This document shows, piece after piece, positions 41,520 through 50,343 of a stretch of DNA of 64,000 nucleotides. Below the pieces are notes generated by a model, which saw only the letters and a program-made list of their open reading frames with translations, searched no databases and was not told where the DNA came from. The DNA is from an uncultured Clostridia bacterium (GTDB lineage Bacteria > Bacillota > Clostridia > Christensenellales > Aristaeellaceae), in NCBI GenBank assembly GCA_934630705.1, contig CAKTWP010000001.1, positions 62,001-126,000 of the forward strand, given 5' to 3'. Each line of letters opens with the position of its first letter. The stretch's first letter is position 1. The position numbers and the translations under genes were made by a program.

Positions 41520-43178
41520 TCATTTCCCGCTAAGAATCTCCTGCAGCTCCTCCTCCCGAAGGGTTTCCCGCTTCAGCAGCGCGTTGGCCAGCGCATCCAG
41601 TTTGCTCCGCTCCGCCTGCAGGCGGGCAAGCGTCTGTTCCCGTGCCTGGGTGAGCAACTGCTTTTTATCCGCTTCGATATCGCCTGTTTCGCCCATGGCC
41701 CAGTCCTCCGCCATCCGCGCGGCAATCTCCCGGGCCTTTTGCAGATCATTCGCCGCGCCAGTGGTCACCTCGTCCGGGCCGAAAACCAGTTCCTCGGCGC
41801 ATCTGCCGCCCAACGCCGTGCAGAGCATGGCCGTCAGCTCACACCGGGAATGAAGCGCCCGGTCAGGCTGGACGCTCATGGAATAGCCCGCCGCGCCCCG
41901 GCTGGAAGGCAGGATGGTCACCCGGGTCAGCCGGGCATCTGGCAAAAGCAAATGCGTCATCAGCGCATGGCCCGCTTCATGATAGGCCGTGATGCGCTTT
42001 TCCTGATCCGTCAGCTTCCGGGGGCTATCCTCCCCCACGGTAACGGCCAGAAACGCCTGCTCCAGATCGCTGGGCTCGATCAGGGCGCTGCCCCGCCGGG
42101 CGGCGCGGATGGCTGCTTCGTTAAGCATGGTTTCCAGCTGCGCACCGGAAAACAGCGCCGTCTGCCGGGCCAGATCGCAAAGATCCGTTTCCGGGCTCAT
42201 GGGCTTTTTCCGGGCATGCACCTGCAGAATCTGCAGCCGCTGCTCCCAATCGGGCAGCCCCACCTCAATCCGCCGGTCAAACCGGCCTTCCCGCAGCAGC
42301 GCGGGATCCAATGTATCCAGCCGATTGGTGGCCGCCAGCACGATGATGCCGTCGCCGCCGGAAAAGCCGCTCATTTCGGTGAGCAGGGCGTTGAGGGTCT
42401 GCTCCCGCTCGTCGTTGCCGTTATCCCGCTTTTTGCCGATCGCATCGATCTCGTCAATAAAAATCACGCCGCCGCCCGCCTTTCGCGCCCTGCGAAACAG
42501 CTCCCGCACCCGGGATGCGCCCACGCCCACATACACCTGCACAAAGTCCGCGCCGCTCATGGCGAAAAACGGTGCCCGCGCCTCCCCAGCCAGCGCCCTG
42601 GCCAGCAGGGTTTTGCCGGTGCCGGGCGGCCCATAGAGCAGCACGCCCTTGGGCGGACGGGCGCCCATCCGCGCAAATTGACCCGGCGATTGCAGGAAGG
42701 CCACCAGATCCTGCATGCTCCGCAGGGTTTCCGGCGCGGCGGCCACATCGGAAAAGGTGGTTTCCGGAACGGCGGATTCCGCCTGCACTGCCGCATACCT
42801 GGCCAGCCCTGCCGCGCCGCTGCCGCGCTTTTTGGCTGTCGCCATGACCGCCAGCACCGCGATGGCCGCCAGCGCCAGCCCCGGCAGCGGAGATGCCGCT
42901 GTTTCCCGCGCGTCGATCCCCAGGGAAAGCAGCCGTTCCTTGGCGCTGTCCGAGCGGGGATTGGGCGTGGATGCCGCTTCGCCGGATCGCAGAATCACCT
43001 GCCAGTCCGCGCTGTCGCTCAGGGTGACGGAAGCGATTTCGCCCTGCTGGGCCAGCTGCCAGAATTCCGGATAGCTCAGCCTCCGAATCGTCTCCCCGCC
43101 CCCCTGCAGCGCGCAGCCAAGCAGCAGTGCGCCCAGCATGGCAAACACCAGCAGCCCTTTCCAATTTTTAATCTTCAT
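41520..43178 (-). CDS. ftsH: Short FtsH-family ATP-dependent zinc protease
   Basis: A membrane AAA+ protease of 552 residues, some 60-100 shorter than typical FtsH. N-terminal hydrophobic segment 8-22, a reduced external domain of about 65 residues, a second transmembrane segment (PGLALAAIAVLAVMA), then the AAA core. Walker A is GPPGTGKT (183-190), Walker B IFIDE (239-243), and the SRH region has LLREGRFDRRIEV. The zinc site is HEAGH (400-404) with a later D in TTGAANDL. The first segment ends in LLLGC, which looks like a lipobox and could change how the N terminus is anchored. The start at 43178 follows GGGGAGG. Confidence 0.92.
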   Translation of the reverse strand: MKIKNWKGLLVFAMLGALLLGCALQGGGETIRRLSYPEFWQLAQQGEIASVTLSDSADWQVILRSGEAASTPNPRSDSAKERLLSLGIDARETAASPLPGLALAAIAVLAVMATAKKRGSGAAGLARYAAVQAESAVPETTFSDVAAAPETLRSMQDLVAFLQSPGQFARMGARPPKGVLLYGPPGTGKTLLARALAGEARAPFFAMSGADFVQVYVGVGASRVRELFRRARKAGGGVIFIDEIDAIGKKRDNGNDEREQTLNALLTEMSGFSGGDGIIVLAATNRLDTLDPALLREGRFDRRIEVGLPDWEQRLQILQVHARKKPMSPETDLCDLARQTALFSGAQLETMLNEAAIRAARRGSALIEPSDLEQAFLAVTVGEDSPRKLTDQEKRITAYHEAGHALMTHLLLPDARLTRVTILPSSRGAAGYSMSVQPDRALHSRCELTAMLCTALGGRCAEELVFGPDEVTTGAANDLQKAREIAARMAEDWAMGETGDIEADKKQLLTQAREQTLARLQAERSKLDALANALLKRETLREEELQEILSGK

Positions 43179-43231
43179 CAGCGCCACCTCCCCGGACAAT
43201 ACAAACCTGCTATTCAGCCTTCACGCAGCCA

Positions 43232-43261
43232 GTATACAGGCCGCGGGGCGGCGCTGTCCAT
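43232..43261 (-). promoter_or_regulatory. Promoter of the FtsH-family gene
   Basis: Minus strand TGGACA (43256-43261), 18-base spacer, TATACT (43232-43237). Confidence 0.65.
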
Positions 43262-43354
43262 GGCAATTTCATCCGTTTTTCCTTTATCTGGCTGTTTGGC
43301 GGAAAGGCTTGGCTGGGAACAATGGCATAGAACCAGCAAAAGGAGGCGGCAGGC

Positions 43355-45859
43355 ATGCGCAAAGGAAAATGGGGCCGGGCGACGGCAGGCATGAGCCGGG
43401 CAGAGGAAAAGGAAGCGCTGCGGGAGCTTCGGGCGCTGGACGGCACAAAGAAACGCCATACAGGCCGAACACTGCTTATCGTGCTGGCAGCGCTGATTGC
43501 GTCCGGCGCGGCAGCCTTTTATTTCCTGTTCGATGTGGGCTCCTGGCAGCGCATTGACCTGAACAGAATTGTCAACGTGCCCCAGAGCGGCGCGATTTAC
43601 GATCACACCGGCGCGTTCGTTTCCCGCATCCAAAGCAGCGAGAACCGGGTGAGCATCCCGCTGTCACAGGTACCCCGGGACGTGCAAAGCGCTTTTCTGG
43701 CGGCGGAGGATTTGCGGTTTTATCAGCATCGGGGCTTTGATCCCATCCGCATTGCCGGGGCCGTGGTTTCCAATCTGCGCAGCGGCGAATACGGCCAGGG
43801 AGCCAGCACGATTACCCAGCAGCTGGTGAAGCTGAGCCATCTGACCACAGAGAAAACCCTGGCCCGAAAATTTGAGGAAATCTACCTGGCCATCCAATTG
43901 GAGCGGCAATGCACCAAGGATGAGATTCTGGAAATGTATCTGAATTACATTTACTTTGGACGGGGCGCGTATGGCATTGAGGCGGCGGCCCAGGCGTATT
44001 TCGATGTGTCTGCATCCCAGCTGACTGCGGCGCAGGGCGCATGTCTGGCGGCCATTATCAAAGCGCCCGCCGCTTACGCGCCCCATCTTCATCCCGAAGC
44101 CAACCGCCAGCGCCAGCAATACATCCTGCGTACCATGCAGGAAAACGGCCTGCTCAGCGAAGAAGCCTATCAGCAGGCTCTGGCACAGGATGTGACGCCC
44201 GTAGCGGCTCAGGCGACGGCCGCGGCGTATGGCTGGTATACGGACGCGGTGCTGGACGAGGCCGAAGCCCTGCTTTCGCTTCAGGCAGAGGCGCTGCTTG
44301 GCGGCGGCTATCATATTTATACGGCGCTGGATACCGCCCAGCAGGACCTGATCGACACCCAGTTTCAATCCGCCTCCAATTTTCCTGCCGATGCTGCCGA
44401 CGGGGAGCAGGCGCAGGGGGCCATGGCCAGTGTGGACGTGCACACCGGCGCGGTGCGGGCCATTGTGGGCGGCCGGGAATACACCGTACAGCGGGGGCTC
44501 AACCGGGCCACCCAGCTTCGCCGCCAGCCGGGCTCGGCCCTCAAGCCGCTGGCAGTATACGCCCCGGCCATCCAATCCTATGGCTATATGACCGCCAGTG
44601 TGCTGAACGACACGCCCCAGAAATTCGGCAATTATTCCCCGCGCAACAGCGGCAATCTGTATTATGGCAATGTGACCGTGCGCACGGCGGTGAAAAACAG
44701 CCTGAACGTGGCGGCGGTATCGCTGATGAGCAAGATCGGCGTGGCGGCAGCCCGGGATTATCTGACCAAGGTGGGCATTCCGCTGGACGACCGGGACTGG
44801 AATCTGTCTCTGGCGCTGGGTTCCATGACCTACGGCGTATCCCCCGTGCAGCTGGCGGCGGCCTACGCGCCCTTTGCCAATGGCGGCGTATTTTACGCGC
44901 CCTATTTCATCGAGCGCATTGAGGATAAAAACGGCCAGGTACTTTTCCAGCGGGAGCGTAGCGGCAAGCAGGTTCTCTCCGCCCAGACGGCTTATCTGAT
45001 GACCAGCCTGCTCCAATCCGTCACCTCCGCAGGCACGGGAGCCAAGCTGACAAGGGCGGGCGTGCCCGTAGCGGGCAAGACGGGCACGGTGAACATGACC
45101 GGCGGCGGCAACCGGGACATTTGGATGGCCGCCTATAACAGCGATCTGTCCACCGCCTTCTGGATGGGCTTTGACAATCCGGACAGCACCCACAAATTCC
45201 AGAGCTGGGTTTCCGGCGGGGATTACACCGCCGCTCTGGCCGCCAAATTTTTCAAGGCCGCCTATCGGGACGTGAAGGAAAAGCCTCAGTTTGCGCAGGC
45301 GGATGGGGTGGTCTGGCTGAAGATTGACGCCAAAGCCATTGAATGGGCGGGCGAGCCCATGCTGGCTTCCTCCCTCACCCCCAAGGCTTACAGCTATTCG
45401 GAGGTGTTTCTATCTTCCAATCGTCCCACCAAGGAATCCAACGTCTGGTCCGCACCCCGATCGCCTTCGGCCTTTTATGTCACCCACAACAACGCGGGCA
45501 ACCCGGTGCTGGTGATCACCGCCTCGGACGCGGGACTCTATCGCATTCAGCGGGATGCGGTAGGCGAATGCATCATCCTCAATGAGCTTTACGGCAGCGC
45601 CGGTGAAACCCTGTATTACACGGACAAAAAGGCCAAGGTGGGCGTGGTATACACCTATCGGATCATTCCCATCAATTCCGAGCTGCTCAACAACGGTGTG
45701 CTTCTGGAAGGCAAGCAGGCCGTGCAGATCGCCCAGGCCAAGGCCCCTTCCTCCGGACGCACCCTTTGGGAGGACATCACCGGCCTGCTCTTTGGCAAAG
45801 CCCATGAAGAGCCGGAAAGCGCGGGCGCGCTGTCGCTGTTCTGGCAATCCGGGGATTAA
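43355..45859 (+). CDS. Bifunctional penicillin-binding protein 1A
   Basis: A class A PBP of 834 residues that polymerises and cross-links peptidoglycan. Short cytoplasmic N terminus, one transmembrane anchor (about 38-60), glycosyltransferase domain with catalytic E118 (EDLRFYQHRG) and GASTITQQL, then the transpeptidase domain with S394 in SALK, SLN in KNSLNVAA, and KTGT at 575-578. The last 150 residues form a fibronectin-like tail. AGGAGG lies upstream of the ATG. It is divergent from the FtsH-family gene. Confidence 0.96.
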   Translation: MRKGKWGRATAGMSRAEEKEALRELRALDGTKKRHTGRTLLIVLAALIASGAAAFYFLFDVGSWQRIDLNRIVNVPQSGAIYDHTGAFVSRIQSSENRVSIPLSQVPRDVQSAFLAAEDLRFYQHRGFDPIRIAGAVVSNLRSGEYGQGASTITQQLVKLSHLTTEKTLARKFEEIYLAIQLERQCTKDEILEMYLNYIYFGRGAYGIEAAAQAYFDVSASQLTAAQGACLAAIIKAPAAYAPHLHPEANRQRQQYILRTMQENGLLSEEAYQQALAQDVTPVAAQATAAAYGWYTDAVLDEAEALLSLQAEALLGGGYHIYTALDTAQQDLIDTQFQSASNFPADAADGEQAQGAMASVDVHTGAVRAIVGGREYTVQRGLNRATQLRRQPGSALKPLAVYAPAIQSYGYMTASVLNDTPQKFGNYSPRNSGNLYYGNVTVRTAVKNSLNVAAVSLMSKIGVAAARDYLTKVGIPLDDRDWNLSLALGSMTYGVSPVQLAAAYAPFANGGVFYAPYFIERIEDKNGQVLFQRERSGKQVLSAQTAYLMTSLLQSVTSAGTGAKLTRAGVPVAGKTGTVNMTGGGNRDIWMAAYNSDLSTAFWMGFDNPDSTHKFQSWVSGGDYTAALAAKFFKAAYRDVKEKPQFAQADGVVWLKIDAKAIEWAGEPMLASSLTPKAYSYSEVFLSSNRPTKESNVWSAPRSPSAFYVTHNNAGNPVLVITASDAGLYRIQRDAVGECIILNELYGSAGETLYYTDKKAKVGVVYTYRIIPINSELLNNGVLLEGKQAVQIAQAKAPSSGRTLWEDITGLLFGKAHEEPESAGALSLFWQSGD

Positions 45860-45862
45860 CCG

Positions 45863-45891
45863 TTGCGCAAAGGCCGCTCATGTGGTATACT
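45863..45891 (+). promoter_or_regulatory. Promoter of the Dabb gene
   Basis: TTGCGC (45863-45868), 17-base spacer, TATACT (45886-45891), directly behind the PBP stop. Confidence 0.75.
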
Positions 45892-45924
45892 GGCGCTGAA
45901 TGAAGCAGCAAAGGAGACGCGGCC

Positions 45925-46212
45925 ATGAAGCATTATATCATTGTGAAGTTCACCCCGGAGGTGGAGGATAAGCCGGCGCTGATTACCCGGGTGCGTTCGC
46001 TGTATGCCGCCGCTTCGGAGATTCCCGGCGTGACGGGGGCGGATGTGATCCCCTGCTGCATTGACCGGCCCAATCGCTTTGATCTGATGATCATCGTGCA
46101 CATGGACAAAGCCGCCCTGCCCACCTGGGATGACAGCCGGCTGCATCATGATTGGAAGGAACGGTTCGGCCAATACGTGGAAAAGAAAACCATTTTCGAC
46201 GCGGAGGACTGA
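45925..46212 (+). CDS. Dabb (stress-responsive alpha/beta barrel) domain protein
   Basis: A 95-residue ferredoxin-like barrel. The pattern KHYIIVKFTPEVEDKPAL, a central helix and FDLMIIVHMDKAALPTW followed by HHDWKERFGQYVEKKTIFD match the Dabb family, whose bacterial members mostly have no known function. AAAGGAG precedes the start. Confidence 0.85.
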   Translation: MKHYIIVKFTPEVEDKPALITRVRSLYAAASEIPGVTGADVIPCCIDRPNRFDLMIIVHMDKAALPTWDDSRLHHDWKERFGQYVEKKTIFDAED

Positions 46213-46242
46213 GGAGAATTTTATGAGACCCTGCGAGGATTT

Positions 46243-46389
46243 ATGGGGAACCTGCTTGTGTGCCAAAAGCGGGTTCCCCATACCCCTCCCGAAAACCAGC
46301 TGGGATAAGAGCATTTTCCCTGTAACCTGCAACGCGCCCCTGATGGGCAGAGAAACGGCGTTTCGTTTTCTCCTTCCATCCGGGGCGCA
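46243..46389. repeat. Composite repeat copy, reverse sense (A hairpin, linker, B hairpin)
   Basis: An A hairpin (46243-46281, ATGGGGAACCTGC and its complement), the eroded reverse linker ctcccgaaaacc and a B hairpin (46334-46389, core GAGAAACG/CGTTTTCTC). It lies between the convergent Dabb and YigZ genes. Confidence 0.75.
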
Positions 46390-46416
46390 TTGCCGTTTCG
46401 GACGCTGCGCCGAATC

Positions 46417-46450
46417 AAAAAAGACGCCGTTCTTCGCTGCAAAGAACGGC
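46417..46450 (-). terminator. Terminator of the tyrS-YigZ operon
   Basis: Minus strand GCCGTTCTT pairs with AAGAACGGC and is followed by GTCTTTTTT. Confidence 0.85.
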
Positions 46451-46462
46451 GCTCTTGTTATC

Positions 46463-47110
46463 TTATTCATCTGTTTCCGGCACAGGCCAGGGATAGTGCA
46501 GCGCATCCAGGGGCAGGAGGTCGATCTTCGCGTCAGTCAAAGCGGTAAGCGTGGTCAGCACTGTGCCCAAATCCTTTTCCCGGATCAGCACCGTGGCCTC
46601 CACCGATGCGCCGAAGGACGTATCCTCCGTGATTTGCGGCAGCGCCTTGAGGGCGTGATTTACCTTATCCCACAAAGGGTAAGGCACATCGATCAGCACC
46701 CGCCGGCTTTCCTCCATCATCACCACCTGCGCGGCGCTCAGCGCAATGGCGCAGCCATGGCTATACGCCCGCACCAGTCCGCCCGCGCCCAGAAGCACGC
46801 CGCCAAAATACCGCGTGACCACCACGCAGCAGTTCACCACCCCCCGGGCCTTCATCACCTCAATGATGGGCATGCCCGCCGTGCCGCCAGGCTCGCCATC
46901 ATCGCTATAGCGCATGATGCCGGCGTTCTGGCCGATGATGTAGGCGTAGCAGTTATGGGATGCGTCCTTATGCTTATCCCGGATGCGGCGCAGGAAGGCC
47001 AGGGCCGCGTCCTCCGTTTCGCAGGGCGCGGCATAGCCGATAAACCGGCTCTTGTTCACAATAAACGCATCGCTGGCCTCCCGGCGCAGGGTTTTATAAT
47101 CGCCCGGCAT
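46463..47110 (-). CDS. YigZ/IMPACT-family protein
   Basis: A 215-residue protein of the YigZ family, related to eukaryotic IMPACT; the bacterial role is not settled. SRFIGYAAPC near the N terminus, SDDGEPGGTAGMPIIEV (about 68-84) and VVTRYFGGVLLGAGGLVRAYSHG (about 96-118) are the family hallmarks. The C-terminal 80 residues form the ferredoxin-like second domain. It begins three bases after the tyrS stop and ends at a terminator. Confidence 0.95.
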   Translation of the reverse strand: MPGDYKTLRREASDAFIVNKSRFIGYAAPCETEDAALAFLRRIRDKHKDASHNCYAYIIGQNAGIMRYSDDGEPGGTAGMPIIEVMKARGVVNCCVVVTRYFGGVLLGAGGLVRAYSHGCAIALSAAQVVMMEESRRVLIDVPYPLWDKVNHALKALPQITEDTSFGASVEATVLIREKDLGTVLTTLTALTDAKIDLLPLDALHYPWPVPETDE

Positions 47111-47113
47111 GGA

Positions 47114-48337
47114 TTACTTGAGCACCACGCGGCAGAAATTCTTCTTGCCCTTGCGCAGCAGCAGTCCATCGGTGGGGATCATATCGGCGGTGACCACAGT
47201 GTCGATATCCGTCACCTTCTGATCGTTCATCACCACTGCGCCCTGCTGCACCTGCTTGCGGGCGTCGCCCTTGCTCTGGCACAGGCCGCACAGGTTGAGC
47301 AGCGTGGTCAGGCGGTTATCCTCGGCCATCTGGGCCGTGGTCCAGGCGAAGGTGGGCACATCCGCCGCCGCGCCGCCGGCAAACAGCGCCGCCGCCGCCA
47401 GCTGGGCCTTCTGGGCTTCTTCCTCGCCATGCACCAGCTTGGTGCATTCAAAGGCCAGCGCTTTCTTGGCTTCATTGATTTCGCTGCCTTCCAGTGCGGA
47501 AAGCCGGCGCACCTCGTCCATGGGCAGGAAGGTCAGCAGCCGCAGGCACTTTTCCACATCCTGATCGGCAACATTTCGCCAGTACTGATAGAATTCGTAG
47601 GGCGAGCAAAGGGTGGGATCCAGCCACAGGGCGCCCTTCTCCGTCTTGCCCATTTTCTTGCCCTCATGGTTCATCAGCAGCTTAAAGGTGCAGGCGAAGG
47701 CAGCCTCATGCTCCTTACGGCGGATCAGATCCGCGCCGGAGAGCATATTGCTCCATTGGTCGTCGCCGCCCATCTGCAGCCGGCAGCCATAATGCTTGAA
47801 CAGCTGCAGGAAGTCGTAGCTCTGCATGAGCATATAGTTAAATTCCAGGAAGGTAAGGCCCCGCTCCAGCCGCTGCTTATAGCATTCCGCCGCCAGCATC
47901 CGGTTCACCGAGAACAGCGAGCCAATGTCGCGGATGAAATCCATATAGCCCAGGCCGCGCAGCCAATCCGCATTGTTGACGATGTGGGCCTTGCCTTCGC
48001 CAAATTCGATGAACCGCTCCATCTGCTTTTTGATGCAGGAGACGTTATGGTCGATGGTCTCCACGGTCATCATTTTGCGCATGTCCGTTTTGCCGCTGGG
48101 ATCGCCGATCATGGCCGTTCCGCCGCCCACCAGCGCAATCGGGATATGCCCCGCCCGCTGCATATGCGCCATGGCAATGATCGGAATGAAATGGCCGAAA
48201 TGCAGGGAAGTGGCCGTGGGGTCAAAGCCCACGTAGAAGGTGGTGGGTTCCTTTTCCAGCTGCTTATACAGCTCGTCCTCATAGGTGATCTGCGCCAGGA
48301 ATCCGCGCTCCCGCAGGGTGTCCAGTACGTTCTGCAT
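47114..48337 (-). CDS. tyrS: Tyrosyl-tRNA synthetase
   Basis: Charges tRNA-Tyr with tyrosine. A class I synthetase of 407 residues: HFGH (46-49) as HIGH motif, the tyrosine pocket with MQSYDFLQLF and GGDDQWSNM, KMGKT (228-232) as KMSKS motif, and a C-terminal S4 RNA-binding domain (about 345-407). The start follows AAAAGGAG. I see no T-box directly upstream; that stretch holds the 113-base repeats instead. YigZ follows immediately. Confidence 0.97.
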   Translation of the reverse strand: MQNVLDTLRERGFLAQITYEDELYKQLEKEPTTFYVGFDPTATSLHFGHFIPIIAMAHMQRAGHIPIALVGGGTAMIGDPSGKTDMRKMMTVETIDHNVSCIKKQMERFIEFGEGKAHIVNNADWLRGLGYMDFIRDIGSLFSVNRMLAAECYKQRLERGLTFLEFNYMLMQSYDFLQLFKHYGCRLQMGGDDQWSNMLSGADLIRRKEHEAAFACTFKLLMNHEGKKMGKTEKGALWLDPTLCSPYEFYQYWRNVADQDVEKCLRLLTFLPMDEVRRLSALEGSEINEAKKALAFECTKLVHGEEEAQKAQLAAAALFAGGAAADVPTFAWTTAQMAEDNRLTTLLNLCGLCQSKGDARKQVQQGAVVMNDQKVTDIDTVVTADMIPTDGLLLRKGKKNFCRVVLK

Positions 48338-48403
48338 CGTTGTTTTCTCCTTTTTATATGATTGATGGTAGGTGTTTCGTATCTTGCGCGTCCGATGGAG
48401 GCC

Positions 48404-48436
48404 TCCGGCGGGCAGGGGAAGGATTCCCCTGCACCC
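48404..48436. repeat. GC-rich hairpin, partial relative of the 113-base repeat
   Basis: GCAGGGGAA pairs with TTCCCCTGC just upstream of tyrS, in a setting (gcctccggcgggcagggg) like the GC-rich half of the 113-base units. The bases from here to 48533 show nothing else I can name. Confidence 0.4.
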
Positions 48437-48533
48437 CCGATTCGCGACGTTCGTTGACGGGCTATTCGAAGTATTCCCGCGTGAGGCGTTGGGCTGCGTT
48501 GGATTACGTATTCGGCCCCCGTTTCCATTGCTT

Positions 48534-48646
48534 CACACAGAAAAACGTTGTTTTCTTAGGTCCAAGTTACATTGTGTACCGGAATCCAAGGGCAACGCCC
48601 TTGGCGGGGTGTGGGGCAGCGCCCCACATCGTCTCCCCTCCAGTAC
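48534..48646. repeat. 113-base direct repeat, unit 1
   Basis: Begins CACACAGAAAA, continues with TCCAAG and CATTGTGTACCGG about 40 bases in, then a GC-rich half with hairpins (CCAAGGGC/GCCCTTGG and TGGGGC/GCCCCA). The second unit follows head to tail with no gap. Confidence 0.75.
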
Positions 48647-48759
48647 CACACAGAAAACAGCTGATTTCTCAACTCCAAGCCTCATTGTGTACCGGGTCCA
48701 GAGAGGCACTCCCTGATGCGGGGTCCGGGGACGCATAGCCCCCGGAACTCCGTTCCCCT
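48647..48759. repeat. 113-base direct repeat, unit 2
   Basis: The same landmarks at the same offsets as unit 1: CACACAGAAAA, TCCAAG, CATTGTGTACCGG, then a GC-rich half with CCGGGG/CCCCGG. It ends at the aminotransferase stop codon. Identity is high in the first half and lower in the second. Confidence 0.75.
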
Positions 48760-49943
48760 CAACCCTCGGCGAAAACCTGCGCCAGCTTGGCCATGCCCTG
48801 ATGAATCTGTTCCAGCGTCGGCATGGAGAAGTTGAGCCGCAGGGTGTTTTCATGGCCGCCGAAAGCGTAGAAGTGCGTGCCCGGTACGTAAGCCACGCCC
48901 TTGTCCACCGCCTTGAGCAGCAGCTTTGCCGCATCCATGCCGGGATTCAGCTCGGCAAAAATGAACAGCCCGCCTTCCGGCCGCGTGTAATGCGCCACAC
49001 CGGGGCATTCCGCCAGACAGCCCAGCATCCCATCCAGCTGCTGCTTGTAGCTCTCACAAATCTCCGCCACATGAGGCGCCAACAAGCCGCGGCGAAGGTA
49101 CGCATCCACAATGGCCTGATTCAGCAGCGCCGTGTGCACATCGCTGGACTGCTTCCCGATCACGCACTTGCGCAGCAGCGCCTTGTGGGCCGCCAGATAC
49201 CCAACCCGCAGTCCCGGCGCGATCACCTTGGAAAAGCTGCCCATGAACGCCACCCAGCCTTCCTCATCGAAGGACTTGATGGACGGCAGCGGCTCTCCGC
49301 TGTAACGCAGATCCCGATACGGATCATCCTCCGCCACCACCACGCCATACTGCGCCGCCAGCTGCGCAATCTTCCTGCGCCGGGCCAGCGACAGCGTCCG
49401 CCCGGTGGGGTTCTGGAAGGTGGGAATCACGTAAAACAGCTTGGGATGCTGGGTGCGGAATACTTCCTCCAGCAGATCCACCCGCACGCCCGCTTCATCG
49501 CTGGGCACGGGCAAAAGCTCCGCCTGATAGAGCTTGATGCACTGCATGTTTCCCAGGAACGTGGGATCCTCCACCACCACCTTGTCCCCCGGATTGATCA
49601 GCGCCTTGCAAAGCAGATCCATGGCCTGGGTGGAACCGGTGACGGGCAGAATCTCGTCCGGCGCGCAGGAGAAGGAAAACCGCTCCTGCAGATAGGGAGC
49701 CAGGCTTTCCTTCAGCGGCGCATAGCCCTCCGTGGCGCCGTACTGCAAAAGCACCTTTCCCTTTTCCAGCAGAAGCTCCCGGGCCAGCTCCGCCGCCTGC
49801 TGATCCGGCAGGGCCGCGGCAGCCGGATTACCCCCGGCAAAGGAAATCATCCCCGGCACGGCCAGCAGCTTGAAAATTTCGCGAATGGCGCTGCCGGAAA
49901 TGCCGTCAAAGCGGCTGGCAAAGGCCAGCTGATCGATATGCAT
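48759..49943 (-). CDS. PLP-dependent aminotransferase, class I/II (LysN/aromatic type)
   Basis: A fold-type I aminotransferase of 394 residues without the MocR helix-turn-helix. The PLP lysine is K239 in FMGSFSKVIAPGLRVGYL, N178 lies in QNPTG, and the cofactor turn GSTQAMDLL is near 103-111. The family includes 2-aminoadipate and aromatic aminotransferases. The start at 49943 follows GGGGGATGCCTG. It is regulated by a T-box whose specifier reads most simply as tyrosine, which supports an aromatic substrate. Confidence 0.92.
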   Translation of the reverse strand: MHIDQLAFASRFDGISGSAIREIFKLLAVPGMISFAGGNPAAAALPDQQAAELARELLLEKGKVLLQYGATEGYAPLKESLAPYLQERFSFSCAPDEILPVTGSTQAMDLLCKALINPGDKVVVEDPTFLGNMQCIKLYQAELLPVPSDEAGVRVDLLEEVFRTQHPKLFYVIPTFQNPTGRTLSLARRRKIAQLAAQYGVVVAEDDPYRDLRYSGEPLPSIKSFDEEGWVAFMGSFSKVIAPGLRVGYLAAHKALLRKCVIGKQSSDVHTALLNQAIVDAYLRRGLLAPHVAEICESYKQQLDGMLGCLAECPGVAHYTRPEGGLFIFAELNPGMDAAKLLLKAVDKGVAYVPGTHFYAFGGHENTLRLNFSMPTLEQIHQGMAKLAQVFAEG

Positions 49944-49970
49944 CAGGCATCCCCCTTTTTGAATGAAATG

Positions 49971-50221
49971 AAAAACCGCCTGCCCTGACGCGCAGGGAAG
50001 GCGGATGATCGCGGTACCACTTCCGTTCGGCAGACAGCATGGCCGCCTGCCCTCTTGGCGCTGTATCCGGCGCACCGGCGATAGCCTACCTAAGCGGCCC
50101 ATGCCGCCGTTGGGTATCGGGCTCAGGGAGGTATTCGCCGCCGGGGCCGCCGCCTCCTTCCACCAGCCGGAGGCTCTCTTTGGGCGCTGCCCGCAGGGCT
50201 ACTTGTTCCCGTCTCAGCCAT
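49971..50221 (-). ncRNA. T-box leader of the aminotransferase gene
   Basis: On the minus strand the T-box sequence AAGTGGTACCGCG is at 50011-50023 and the Stem I landmark GGCTGGTGGAAGG lies upstream. The specifier region reads GCGAATACCTCCCTGAGC. UAC (50131-50133, tyrosine) follows GAA as in many T-boxes, but AAU (50133-50135, asparagine) would match the offset used in the thrS leader. The terminator at 49975-50003 (CCGCCTTCCCTG pairing with CAGGGCAGGCGG) ends in TTTTT. Confidence 0.92.
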
Positions 50222-50227
50222 GCCTGT

Positions 50228-50256
50228 ATTATAATGAATGCCGCCCCCGCTGTCAA
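50228..50256 (-). promoter_or_regulatory. Promoter of the T-box/aminotransferase transcript
   Basis: Minus strand TTGACA (50251-50256), 17-base spacer, TATAAT (50228-50233): a perfect consensus. Confidence 0.88.
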
Positions 50257-50276
50257 GAGCGAATCCGCGAAAGGGC

Positions 50277-50305
50277 TTGCATTTCTATTCCAAAGCTGAT
50301 ACACT
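50277..50305 (+). promoter_or_regulatory. glpK promoter
   Basis: TTGCAT (50277-50282), 17-base spacer, TACACT (50300-50305), divergent from the T-box promoter. Confidence 0.7.
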
Positions 50306-50343
50306 GGAAACAGAAAATCTGCAAATAACGGAGGCAAACCGCC

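Noticed and set aside
48338..48533. A tyrosine T-box ahead of tyrS
   Set aside because: No T-box sequence, Stem I landmark or terminator is visible on the minus strand there; the T-box in this region belongs to the aminotransferase gene.
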